From Bacillota bacterium (GTDB taxonomy: Bacteria > Bacillota > Clostridia > Christensenellales > UMGS416): a stretch of 64,000 nt of DNA. Below are positions 53,324 through 61,661 of this stretch, in pieces (position 1 is the first letter of the stretch; every line of letters starts with the position of its first letter). Location: the NCBI GenBank assembly GCA_023421955.1, contig JAEZSE010000029.1, positions 28,182-92,181 on the forward strand. Reading direction: 5' to 3'. The position numbers and the translations under genes were made by a program. The notes beneath the pieces were generated by a model. The model saw nothing but the letters and a program-made list of their open reading frames with translations. It made no database searches and was not told where the DNA came from.

Positions 53324-53932
53324 ATGCCCATAATCACTCCTGAACGTGCCAGTGAACTGACTGATTGGAATCAAACGCTGAAAGCGGAGGCAGATTGCCT
53401 CCTTTATGGGCATGGGCTGCTCGCCGCACTCCAGAAATACGGCCGGGCTTGCATCACGGGCAGTTACTATCTTGACACGATGGCCTGGCGGGATCTGGAT
53501 CTGTATGTCGACTGCACCGATATGAACAGCGAAGACCCCTTCCGGCTTGCTTATGATGTGTCCGCCGCGATCAAACCTCATAGGATTAGCTACCAGCTTC
53601 ATGAAAACACGCCGGGTTTACCCCGAGGGATCTATTTTGGCATTCAATCGAACGTATTATCTGCAAACACCTGGAAGATCGACTTATGGCTCATTGGCGC
53701 TGACCTATATGCGGAATACATTACTAATTCGAAGAAGCTGAAAGCCCGAATCAATTCAAACGCCAGGCTGCGCATTCTAGAGATCAAGAGCGCCGTATGG
53801 AGCCACCCCCAATACCGCAGCGACTTCACGAGCATGGATATTTACAGCGCGGTGCTCGACAACGGTGTGGGCAGCGTTGATGCTTTTGTTCACTGGTTAT
53901 ACAGTTGTAAAAGCATAGAGATACAATTGTAG
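53324..53932 (+). CDS. Nucleotidyltransferase-fold protein
   Basis: The 202-residue protein contains ITGSYYLDTMAWRDLDLYVD near residue 45 and WKIDLWLIG near 127, the GS...DxD...D layout of the nucleotidyltransferase fold. It resembles small antibiotic- or protein-modifying NTases; I cannot name a substrate. GGAGGAG precedes the ATG. The gene sits where yvcK-whiA would be expected after rapZ. Confidence 0.6.
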   Translation: MPIITPERASELTDWNQTLKAEADCLLYGHGLLAALQKYGRACITGSYYLDTMAWRDLDLYVDCTDMNSEDPFRLAYDVSAAIKPHRISYQLHENTPGLPRGIYFGIQSNVLSANTWKIDLWLIGADLYAEYITNSKKLKARINSNARLRILEIKSAVWSHPQYRSDFTSMDIYSAVLDNGVGSVDAFVHWLYSCKSIEIQL

Positions 53933-54107
53933 AGGTATCAACATCAGATCAGAACTATGAAAATGGACTAGACACGTTATCTGCTCCGACTAAGCCATAG
54001 TGAACAAATCAGACATTATATGATTCAGCATGGCGGTTGGTGGTAAAAATGGGTGTAGGCGCAAAACGCCAGTGCCAGAATGACTGGTTAACACAAAGGA
54101 GAGTACC

Positions 54108-55472
54108 TTGAACGAGCATTTTGTCGTAGACGATCAATACCTTTCAGATCTTTCCGACAAGACCACGGCATGCAGCCGAATCAACCCGGAGCTATATACC
54201 AAATATGAGGTGAAGCGCGGTTTGCGTGATATCAGCGGCAAGGGTGTGCTGGCGGGCCTCACCGAAATCGGCGAGGTGCACGCCTATATCCTGGACGAAG
54301 GAGAACTGGTGCCCGCGCCGGGGAAGCTGTTTTACCGTGGTATTGACATTGAGGAGATTGTGAACGGCTTTCTTTCCGACGGCCGCGATGGCTTTGAGGA
54401 GACGGCCTATCTGTTACTTTTCGGCAACCTGCCCACCAGGGCGGAGCTGGAGCAATTCCAGCTGACGCTAGCCGGGCTTCGGACGCTGCCGGACGAGTTT
54501 GTGAGTGGCATCCTGCTGAAATCCCCCAGTAATGACGTGATGAACGCGCTGGCACGGGCTGTGTTGGCGCTTTACAGCTATGACGACAACGCCGACGATG
54601 TATCGGTGCCCAATGTGCTGCGCCAGTGCCTGAAGCTGATCGCCTGCTTTCCGCTGCTGTCGGTGTATGCCTATCAAGCCACCATGCACGCGCACCAGGG
54701 CAAGAGCCTTGTGATCCACAGCCCCAGGGAGGAGTTGAGCACTGCCGAAAACATCTTGCACATGCTCAGGCTTGACTCCAGCTATACGCAACTGGAGGCG
54801 GAGCTGCTTGATATGGCGCTGGTGCTTCACGCCGAGCACGGCGGCGGAAACAACTCGTCCTTCGTGACCCACGTGGTCACCTCCTCCGGCACCGACACCT
54901 ACTCGGCCATCGTAGCGGCCATCGGGTCGCTGAAGGGCCCCCGCCACGGCGGCGCAAACATCAAGGTTGTGCAGATGGTTGATGACATGAAGCAGGCCGT
55001 CTCCGACTGGAAGGATGACAGCCAGGTGGAAGACTACCTGATGAAGCTGTTGAATCGCGAGGCGTTTGACCGAGCCGGTTTGATCTATGGCATGGGCCAC
55101 GCGGTCTATTCACTCTCTGACCCCAGGGCAGAAATCTTCAAAAAGTATGTGCGCCAACTGGCTGAGGAAAAGGGCCTGATGGATGAGTTCGGCCTCTATT
55201 CATCGGTGGAGCGCCTGGCCCCGCAGGTGATCGGGCGGGTGCGCAAGATCTACAAGGGCGTCAGCGCCAATGTGGACTTTTATTCCGGCTTTGTCTACCG
55301 CATGCTGGGCATCCCTCAGGAGCTGTTCACGCCCATCTTCGCGATCTCCCGCATTGTGGGCTGGAGTGCCCATCGCATTGAAGAGATCGTGAACGCTGGC
55401 AAGATCATCCGCCCGGCCTATAAGAGCGTTTCTGCCCGGCGGAGATATGTGGCGATGGGGGAGAGGGAGTAG
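54108..55472 (+). CDS. Citrate/2-methylcitrate synthase
   Basis: The 454-residue protein has the citrate synthase fold with catalytic residues in LHAEHGGGNNSS (His), GMGHAVYSLSDPRA (His, Arg) and ANVDFYSGFVY (Asp). It condenses oxaloacetate and acetyl-CoA, probably for glutamate synthesis in an anaerobe. The length is above 370-430, with an N-terminal extension of about 40 residues as in Clostridial type enzymes. The TTG at 54108 has AAAGGAG upstream. Confidence 0.92.
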   Translation: MNEHFVVDDQYLSDLSDKTTACSRINPELYTKYEVKRGLRDISGKGVLAGLTEIGEVHAYILDEGELVPAPGKLFYRGIDIEEIVNGFLSDGRDGFEETAYLLLFGNLPTRAELEQFQLTLAGLRTLPDEFVSGILLKSPSNDVMNALARAVLALYSYDDNADDVSVPNVLRQCLKLIACFPLLSVYAYQATMHAHQGKSLVIHSPREELSTAENILHMLRLDSSYTQLEAELLDMALVLHAEHGGGNNSSFVTHVVTSSGTDTYSAIVAAIGSLKGPRHGGANIKVVQMVDDMKQAVSDWKDDSQVEDYLMKLLNREAFDRAGLIYGMGHAVYSLSDPRAEIFKKYVRQLAEEKGLMDEFGLYSSVERLAPQVIGRVRKIYKGVSANVDFYSGFVYRMLGIPQELFTPIFAISRIVGWSAHRIEEIVNAGKIIRPAYKSVSARRRYVAMGERE

Positions 55473-55567
55473 ACAGGCAGTAGTCAGGATACAAGACGAT
55501 GCGGATTGAGTATGTCGGTTGGTGCACAGGCCGAACTCTGTGTACAAACCAGAGAACGTTCGGAATC

Positions 55568-55640
55568 TGGTAGGGGATCAAGGACTCAAACCTTGCCCCA
55601 GATATAAGCCGGAAGCTCTGACCGACTGAGCTAATCCCCC
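55568..55640 (-). tRNA. tRNA-Ile(UAU)-like, with a 1-base variable loop
   Basis: On the minus strand a 7-bp acceptor stem (GGGGGAT with ATCCCCT, one G-T), D-stem GCTC/GAGC, anticodon stem TCCGG/CTGGG, loop CTTATAT and T-arm CAAGG/CCTTG follow, with encoded CCA. The anticodon would be TAT, which reads AUA (isoleucine). Only one base lies between the anticodon and T stems instead of four or five, so the total is 73 with CCA, three short. It may be a true unusual tRNA, a pseudo-tRNA or a sequencing deletion. A TATAAT lies 11 bases upstream. Confidence 0.65.
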
Positions 55641-55651
55641 ATATGTCTATT

Positions 55652-55657
55652 ATTATA
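55652..55657 (-). promoter_or_regulatory. -10 element of the tRNA gene
   Basis: A perfect TATAAT on the minus strand; the -35 is weak. Confidence 0.5.
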
Positions 55658-55709
55658 CAGAAGAAGTATTCACACCACGAGCACTTTGGTATTGGTTGCT
55701 TTGCGTTCC

Positions 55710-55750
55710 AGTTTACGCAGCGTCAGATTTGGGTTACACTATACCCACCG
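55710..55750 (+). repeat. Duplicated promoter, copy A (before the AEC transporter)
   Basis: TTTACG (55712-55717) and TACACT (55735-55740) with 17 bases between; TTTGGGTTACACTATACCCA and its flanks recur at 56739-56779. Confidence 0.75.
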
Positions 55751-55810
55751 TTTCCCGCCGGAAAAGGAGCCTCTTTCTGATAACAAAACAGCATTTCTTG
55801 GGAGAACACT

Positions 55811-56740
55811 GTGAGCATACTGTTCCATATCTTGCTCAATAACATTGCCCCTGTCTTCCTGTTGATTTTTCTCGGCTATCTGCTGGGCAGATCTTTTAAA
55901 CTAGATGTGAATTCGTTCAGCAAGATCAACCTGTATGTGTATGTGCCTGCTTTGGTGTTTGTGAAGCTGTATGAAACAAAAGTGGAAAGCCAGCACCTTC
56001 AGGCGCTGCTGTATGCGGTGGTGTTCCTTGCGGTGCTGGCTGCAGGATCCGCGGCAGTATCCAGGCTATTGCGCCATTCCAGAACGATGAGCAGCGCGTT
56101 TATGAACTCCGTGATGTTTTACAACTCGGGAAACTTCGGCCTGCCGCTGGTCACGTTGGTGTTTCAGGATTCTCCCTATCTGCCATACGCGGTTTCGATA
56201 CAGATCATGGTGCTGCTCGTGCAAAACCTCTGCTCCAACACCATTGGCCTTTTCAACGCGGGGCGCGGCAAACTGGGTGTGTTGAATTCGCTCAAAGCGG
56301 TTGCCAGAATGCCCGCCATTTATGCTATCGCAGCGGCACTGCTGCTGAAGCTCATTCCGCTTGATTTCACCACGACCTTTGTCTGGCCTGCGGCGGTCTA
56401 CATCAAGGATGGCCTGGTGTCCGTCGCGCTGCTCACGTTGGGAATCCAGCTTTCAAAGTCCGCGTTACGTCTGAAGAATGCGGAGGTCTATCTGGCTGCG
56501 TTCATGCGGCTGGTTGCCGGCCCGGCGCTTGCAATGCTTGTGATCTGGCTGTTTGGGGTCCATGGCGATATGGCAAGGGTGCTGTTGATCTCATCTTCGG
56601 TGCCCACTGCAGTGAACACGGCGCTGGTCGCTGTTGAGATGGACAATGAGAAGGAATTTGCCTCACAGGTGGTGATGGTGACGTCGCTCTTCAGCGCGGT
56701 TACGCTCACGGCGGTGATTTATCTGTCCACCTTCTTGTAG
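55811..56740 (+). CDS. AEC-family (auxin efflux carrier-type) transporter
   Basis: The 309-residue protein has about ten membrane helices in two halves. Motifs of the family include IFLGYLLGRSFKLD, YNSGNFGLPL and a late SSVPTAVNTALVA. AEC proteins export malate or other organic acids. The GTG at 55811 has GGGAGA 5 bases upstream. The promoter is a near-copy of the yhbY promoter. Confidence 0.85.
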   Translation: MSILFHILLNNIAPVFLLIFLGYLLGRSFKLDVNSFSKINLYVYVPALVFVKLYETKVESQHLQALLYAVVFLAVLAAGSAAVSRLLRHSRTMSSAFMNSVMFYNSGNFGLPLVTLVFQDSPYLPYAVSIQIMVLLVQNLCSNTIGLFNAGRGKLGVLNSLKAVARMPAIYAIAAALLLKLIPLDFTTTFVWPAAVYIKDGLVSVALLTLGIQLSKSALRLKNAEVYLAAFMRLVAGPALAMLVIWLFGVHGDMARVLLISSSVPTAVNTALVAVEMDNEKEFASQVVMVTSLFSAVTLTAVIYLSTFL

Positions 56741-56779
56741 TTTACTCCACTGTCATTTTGGGTTACACTATACCCACCA
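56739..56779 (+). repeat. Duplicated promoter, copy B (before yhbY)
   Basis: TTTACT (56741-56746) and TACACT (56764-56769) with 17 bases between. It matches 55710-55750 with few differences. Confidence 0.75.
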
Positions 56780-56802
56780 TTTCCCAACGAAAGAGGATCA
56801 AA

Positions 56803-57099
56803 ATGCTCACGCCCAAACAGCGTAAATACCTCCGCAGCCTCGCCACCGACATGGACCCGATCTTCCAGATTGGCAAAGGCGGCATCAACGACAATTTGAT
56901 CAAGCAGGTCAATGATGCGCTGGAGGCCCGGGAGCTCATCAAGCTCACAGCCCTCAAAACATCGCCCACACCTGCCAGCGAGGCCTGCGAGGCATTGGCC
57001 GCTGCAACCGGTGCGGAGGCCGTGTTTTCCATCGGCAACCGGCTGGTGCTTTATCGGGAATCGAAGGAGAACAAGAAGATATTTCTGGAGAAAGTGTGA
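56803..57099 (+). CDS. yhbY: YhbY-family RNA-binding (CRM) protein
   Basis: The 98-residue protein is a single CRM domain: LTPKQRKYLRSLA, IGKGGIND and a C-terminal GNRLVLYRESKENK. YhbY associates with pre-50S particles. ATG 56803 has AAAGAGG 5 bases upstream. In Firmicutes it usually lies next to nadD; here a gene in the opposite direction stands between them. Confidence 0.92.
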   Translation: MLTPKQRKYLRSLATDMDPIFQIGKGGINDNLIKQVNDALEARELIKLTALKTSPTPASEACEALAAATGAEAVFSIGNRLVLYRESKENKKIFLEKV

Positions 57100-57249
57100 T
57101 CCCCACCCCCCTGCCCTGCCCCCATCCCCGTAAGTCCCAATGGTTATGAATTGGCTGCCATTGGGGGAAGGGGGAGGCCAGTTGCAGGGCTTCGCCCTGC
57201 ACTCAGTTTCATCAGTAGGGACTGGGCTCCGGCCCGGCCCGTCTGTGAA
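57100..57249. other. Hairpin-rich intergenic region after yhbY
   Basis: Two hairpins are visible: CCAATGG with CCATTGG, and GCAGGGC-TTC-GCCCTGC near 57183-57199. No gene is seen. The second hairpin may end transcription from one or both sides. Confidence 0.45.
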
Positions 57250-58131
57250 CTAAGACTCCCGCCTCCTGAAATACCTCAGGTTCGGAAACAACGCTGCTGC
57301 GGCGCCGATCACAAAGCAGCCAGCCGCGCAGATGAGATACCAGGTGCGGAAGGGCGTGAGCCAAGCCATCGCGCAGAGCATCGCGCCGGTGAGCGCAAAG
57401 CGGATACTCACAGCAAGGCTCGCGAACTTGGGGCGTGACTGCTTGCGGCGCTTTCGCCACAACTCCTCGGCTTTCTCCATATAGGGCTTGAGTGCTTCCG
57501 GCGGCGGAGCGAAGGCTCCGTCCCACGCCATGGAGGAAAGCTTCTCACCGTCGTAGAGATCCATGGCAACACCGGGCACGGCCTTTGCGAATGCCCTAGC
57601 CTCTGGTGTGAACTCGGCGGTCGTGCAGACCACCAGGTTGGCAAGACCAGCGTCCCTTGCCCGGTCCACCAGCTCCAGGATGTCCTGGGCGGTCACTGGC
57701 GCGGTTGGGTGGCGGCGCAGGATCGCGATGTCCGAATCCTGACCATCCATCTGCAGGCGGGGCCCGCCTTCCTGCGGTGTTACATAGCGGTAGCGGCATT
57801 GGAACAACAGGATGTTAAGCGCAAATTTGTGAAACCGGTCCGGCTCGCTTTTCACCATCTCGTCGCAGATCCACAGGTCATAGGCCTGGCGTTCCAGCTG
57901 GATGCGGCGACGGCGGAGCTTTTGCCGTCGATACAGCAGAAAGGCAGCCGCGGCGCTGGTGGTGAAAACCGCTGCCGGCAGGGCTGCCACCACAGGGTTG
58001 TGGATGCGCGCAGAAAACACAATGAATGACAAAAGCGCCACCAGTGTCACAAACGCGATGCCGTCCAGCAGCCGCGCCAGTGAAAAGGGCTCGGTCCTGC
58101 GCCGGGGCGGCATCGGACTGGTGATATTCAT
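57250..58131 (-). CDS. Membrane protein with Mrr-like restriction-endonuclease fold
   Basis: The 293-residue protein has two helices at the start (about 25-62), a cytoplasmic domain of about 150 residues and two helices at the end (about 230-280). The domain (FHKFALNILLFQ, LVVCTTAEFTPEARAFA, VAMDLYDGEKL) follows the Mrr/DUF2034 nuclease fold, but the usual ExK catalytic residues are not clear, so it may be inactive. ATG 58131 has GGAGG 7 bases upstream. It is inserted opposite to the yhbY-nadD direction. Confidence 0.65.
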   Translation of the reverse strand: MNITSPMPPRRRTEPFSLARLLDGIAFVTLVALLSFIVFSARIHNPVVAALPAAVFTTSAAAAFLLYRRQKLRRRRIQLERQAYDLWICDEMVKSEPDRFHKFALNILLFQCRYRYVTPQEGGPRLQMDGQDSDIAILRRHPTAPVTAQDILELVDRARDAGLANLVVCTTAEFTPEARAFAKAVPGVAMDLYDGEKLSSMAWDGAFAPPPEALKPYMEKAEELWRKRRKQSRPKFASLAVSIRFALTGAMLCAMAWLTPFRTWYLICAAGCFVIGAAAALFPNLRYFRRRES

Positions 58132-58254
58132 GGGGACACCTCCTGCTTGGGATTGATGATGGCTCAGCAAACCCGACTTGAAATGGAGCCTTCTGTAGGT
58201 AGTTTGTCCCTCGGCTGGAAAAATATGCCTTAGCGGCAATAAGGGGTCTGGCCC

Positions 58255-58887
58255 GTGGCGGATCAGCTTGGCAATCAACGGCGAATCGGCATCTATGGCG
58301 GCACCTTTGACCCGGTGCACAACGCCCATTTGATGGTAGCCCGCCTGGCTCGTGAGGCAGCGGGGCTTGACTGTGTCGTCTTCATGCCCTCCGGCACGCC
58401 GCCACATAAAGAAGCGACAGGGCTCACAGATGCCCATCACCGGCTTCAAATGGTGCGGCTGGCCATTGATGGCATGGATGGCTTTGAGGCATCAGACCTG
58501 GAGATTGCAACACCCGGTGTTGATTACACGGTGGACACGCTGCGCCTGCTGAGAAATTCCAATCCCAACGTAAGGCTGCACTTCATCATCGGCGGCGATT
58601 CGCTGATGTATCTGGATCAATGGTTTGACCCGAAAGGCCTGCTCGAGCTTGCGGCCTTTATTGCGGTGTTCCGGCCTGACAGCTCCATGGAGGAGCTGGA
58701 GCACAAGCGGTTGGAGCTCCTTGCACGCTTCGGTGGCGAAATACTGCTGGTGGAATGCCCCGGTATGGACATTTCCTCCACGGCGATCCGGCGAATGGCT
58801 GCGGTGGGGGAGGATATTTCCTCATTTGTGCCGCCGGCGGTGGCGCAATACATTGTGGATAACAAGTTATATTTGGAGACACTATGA
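58255..58887 (+). CDS. nadD: Nicotinate-nucleotide adenylyltransferase
   Basis: NadD makes deamido-NAD. The 210-residue protein has IGIYGGTFDPVHNAHL, FMPSGTPPHKE, GGDSLMYL and the ISSTAIRR ATP motif. GTG 58255 has AAGGGG 9 bases upstream. Its stop overlaps the yqeK start (ATGA), the standard nadD-yqeK-rsfS arrangement. Confidence 0.95.
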   Translation: MADQLGNQRRIGIYGGTFDPVHNAHLMVARLAREAAGLDCVVFMPSGTPPHKEATGLTDAHHRLQMVRLAIDGMDGFEASDLEIATPGVDYTVDTLRLLRNSNPNVRLHFIIGGDSLMYLDQWFDPKGLLELAAFIAVFRPDSSMEELEHKRLELLARFGGEILLVECPGMDISSTAIRRMAAVGEDISSFVPPAVAQYIVDNKLYLETL

Positions 58888-59456
58888 ACCGTGATGAAAT
58901 CCTTGCTTATCTCAAGGAAACACTCAAGCCGAAGCGGGTGCAGCACAGCCTTGGCGTGGAAAAAACTGCTGCTGAGCTTGCGAGGCGTTATGGCGCCGAT
59001 CCGGAGAAGGCGGCGCTGGCGGGCCTTGTGCATGACTGCGCCAAGAGCATGGACCGCGATCTCATGGCCCAATATGCCAGGGAGACCTGCTTTCCGATGG
59101 AGGGCATCAGCAGCGCAGGCGCGGGCATCCTGCACGCCCCAGCCGGTGCGGTGCTTGCCCGGCGGGCATTTGGCATTGAGGATAATGAGGTGCTCTCCGC
59201 CGTGATGTGGCACACCGTGCCCCGCGCCGATATGTCACTACTGGATAAGGTTGTTTCTTTGGCTGACATTATCGAGCCGAACCGTGACTTCCGCGGCGTG
59301 GAGCGTGTCCGCGAGGCAGCTAAAACAAGTCTTGATGAAGGGTTCCGGCTTTCGCTGGCCCGTGTGATGGCCTATGTGCTGGAGGAAGGGCTCTACGTGC
59401 ACCCGCTCACGTTGCAGGTGTATAACGAGCTTACATTGGCGCGGGAGAGGCTTTGA
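58884..59456 (+). CDS. yqeK: HD-domain hydrolase YqeK (Ap4A hydrolase)
   Basis: The 190-residue protein has the HD metal site: RVQHSLGVEKTA, LVHDCAK and WHT...LADIIEPNRD. YqeK enzymes cleave diadenosine tetraphosphate. It is coupled to nadD. Confidence 0.93.
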   Translation: MNRDEILAYLKETLKPKRVQHSLGVEKTAAELARRYGADPEKAALAGLVHDCAKSMDRDLMAQYARETCFPMEGISSAGAGILHAPAGAVLARRAFGIEDNEVLSAVMWHTVPRADMSLLDKVVSLADIIEPNRDFRGVERVREAAKTSLDEGFRLSLARVMAYVLEEGLYVHPLTLQVYNELTLARERL

Positions 59457-59479
59457 TCCCGAGGGGATTTCAAAAGCGC

Positions 59480-59508
59480 TTGCCAACGTTTTCCTGTTTT
59501 GTTAAAAT
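59480..59508 (+). promoter_or_regulatory. Promoter of rsfS
   Basis: TTGCCA and TAAAAT are separated by 17 bases in the gap after yqeK, 20 bases before the rsfS start. Confidence 0.6.
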
Positions 59509-59528
59509 GACCCAAAGGAAGGGATTGC

Positions 59529-59882
59529 ATGACCGATCAGGCCAAGGTGCTTTGCGACAAGGTTGTCAGCATTTTATTGGAAAAGAAGGCGCAAGACATC
59601 GCCGTGGTGGATATTTCCGCCCTCACGGTGATTGCAGACGCATTTGTGGTGTGCAGCGGCCGCACCGCCATTCAGGTGAGGGCGCTGGCCGATGAGCTGG
59701 AGGAAAAGCTTCGGGAAGCAGGGATGGCCCCTCTGCGCCGGGAAGGCCTTCAGGCAGCCCGGTGGATCGTGCTGGACCTGGGCCACGTGCTGGTGCATGT
59801 GTTCCATCGCGAGGAGCGGGAGTTTTACAACCTGGAGCGACTGTGGAACAACGGGGACAACATCACCCACTACACCGATTGA
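59529..59882 (+). CDS. rsfS: Ribosome silencing factor RsfS
   Basis: RsfS binds L14 and blocks subunit joining when nutrients are low. The 117-residue protein has DISALTVIADAFVVCSGRTAIQVRALAD and RWIVLDLGHVLVHVFHREEREFYNLERLW. GGAAGGG precedes the ATG. It has its own promoter. Confidence 0.95.
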   Translation: MTDQAKVLCDKVVSILLEKKAQDIAVVDISALTVIADAFVVCSGRTAIQVRALADELEEKLREAGMAPLRREGLQAARWIVLDLGHVLVHVFHREEREFYNLERLWNNGDNITHYTD

Positions 59883-59941
59883 GATTTAGCCGGGGTTCTC
59901 TCGGCCTTTTGATCACTGACTGAGGCAGGTTGGGAGGGTTT

Positions 59942-60949
59942 ATGCAGGCTGGATACCGCACGCTGGTGATCTGGGATCTTCTGCGCAAACACACCGATGA
60001 GGAGCACCCGATCAACGCCGCTGAGCTTGCCGAGCACCTGCACGCCATGGGGCTGGATGTGGAGCGGCGCAGCATTTACCGCAGCATCGCGGACCTGGAG
60101 GAAGCGGGTGTGGAGATCATCCATGTCACCCGCAAAAGCGAGGGCTTCTATCTGGCCCAGCGGGAGTTTGAGATCGCGGAGCTGAAACTTCTGATGGACG
60201 CCGTGCAGTCCGCCCGGTTCATCACCTCCAGGAAGTCGCGGGAGCTTGTGAAAAAGCTTGCCAATTTTGCCAGCAAGGCACAGGCCGAGCAGCTGCTCCG
60301 CAGTGTTTTTCTGGAAGAACGCGCCAAGTGTGCCAACGAGCAGATCTATTACAACATCGACCACATTTATGAGGCAATCCGCTGTGGCAGGCAGATCAGC
60401 TTCAAGTATTGCGAATATGACCTGAAAAAGCACCGTGTGGAGCGACGTGGCGGTGCGAAATATACAGCCAGCCCCTACGCCCTGGAGTGGAACAGCGATG
60501 CCTACTATCTCATCTGCCGGGTGGGCACGCTGATGAAGTTCACTCACTTCCGTGTGGACAGGATGAAGGACATCGATGTGCTGGAGGACTCCACTCTCCC
60601 TTATTCGGAGTTTTTTGACGATGGCCGGTGGAACATCGCCGACTACGGCAAGCGGGCATTCAGCATGTTTGAGGGGCCCCTGGAGGATGTGACCATCCGC
60701 TTCAAGAACCATCTGGTCACAGCCGTGATCGACCGGCTTGGGGAGGACGTCCGCATTGTGCCCGATGGCGACGAATGGTTCATGCTTTATGCGAGGCTCG
60801 TGGTGAGTCCGGGGCTCACGGCATGGCTGGCCCACTTTTGCGGCGATGCCGAGGTGATTTCTCCACAAAGCGCCAGGGAGGGCATCCGAACAGCGCTTAC
60901 CCAGATGCTGGCGCGATACACGGAAGAGCCGCGTGACGGCTCTGTGTAA
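59942..60949 (+). CDS. WYL-domain transcriptional regulator
   Basis: The 335-residue protein has an N-terminal winged helix (INAAELAEHLHAMGLDVERRSIYRSIADLEEAG) and a C-terminal WYL domain (SPYALEWNSDAYYLICRV with FTHFRVDRM). WYL proteins often sense ligands or nucleic acids in stress and defence. GGAGG lies 4 bases before ATG 59942; an in-frame TTG at 59930 is an alternative. Confidence 0.9.
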   Translation: MQAGYRTLVIWDLLRKHTDEEHPINAAELAEHLHAMGLDVERRSIYRSIADLEEAGVEIIHVTRKSEGFYLAQREFEIAELKLLMDAVQSARFITSRKSRELVKKLANFASKAQAEQLLRSVFLEERAKCANEQIYYNIDHIYEAIRCGRQISFKYCEYDLKKHRVERRGGAKYTASPYALEWNSDAYYLICRVGTLMKFTHFRVDRMKDIDVLEDSTLPYSEFFDDGRWNIADYGKRAFSMFEGPLEDVTIRFKNHLVTAVIDRLGEDVRIVPDGDEWFMLYARLVVSPGLTAWLAHFCGDAEVISPQSAREGIRTALTQMLARYTEEPRDGSV

Positions 60950-61019
60950 CGTTTGTTACATTGTTTTCGGGATCTTCCGGTTATACTGCAATCAGCCAGT
61001 ATCTTTCAGGAGGGTCATT

Positions 61020-61661
61020 TTGAAGATTAAGCTTATTTCTTTAGCCATCGCCGCGCTGCTTCTGGCTTCTATGGCCGGCGGCTGCACCGCGACGAATAAA
61101 ACTGCTTCGGAAACCCCCGTCTCCACAGCGGCGTCCGGGATAGACGCAAGTGCCAGTTGGAGCGACGATGAGTCCGCCATCAAGAAATATCAGGACGCGA
61201 TGAAGAGCGTGCCGGAAGAAGACTTTGCACTCTCCGACCTCAATGGCAAGCAATGGAAACTTTCCGATCTCAAAGGCAAAGTGGTGCTTCTGAACTTCTG
61301 GGCAACTTGGTGCGGCCCCTGCCAGACGGAGATGCCAGAATTCCAGAAGCTTTATGAGCGGTTCGGCGAGGATGGCGAAGTTATTGTGTTGGCAGTGGCC
61401 AGCACAGCACTGGAAGGTGGCACCGCCGAGGCATCCAAGACCGCGGTGAGCGCGTTCGTGAAAGATCAGGGTTTCACATTCCCGGTGCTGTTTGACACAG
61501 ACGGCTCTGTCTGGAAGGCGTACGAGCAGCAGGGCATCCCCGCAAACTACATCATCGACAAACAGGGCAATGTGCGCCTGCTGAAGTCCGGAGCGTTCTC
61601 CGGTGAAAAAGAGCTGTACGCGGTGCTGGAAGCCGTGAGAAGGGCGGACAGTGGAGAATGA
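61020..61661 (+). CDS. TlpA-like thioredoxin-fold lipoprotein
   Basis: The 213-residue protein has a lipoprotein signal (LLLASMAGGC, Cys near 19), a spacer and a thioredoxin domain with LNFWATWCGPC and IPANYIID. It probably reduces or isomerises disulfides outside the membrane. TTG 61020 has GGAGGG 5 bases upstream. The 3' end overlaps the next gene. Confidence 0.9.
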   Translation: MKIKLISLAIAALLLASMAGGCTATNKTASETPVSTAASGIDASASWSDDESAIKKYQDAMKSVPEEDFALSDLNGKQWKLSDLKGKVVLLNFWATWCGPCQTEMPEFQKLYERFGEDGEVIVLAVASTALEGGTAEASKTAVSAFVKDQGFTFPVLFDTDGSVWKAYEQQGIPANYIIDKQGNVRLLKSGAFSGEKELYAVLEAVRRADSGE

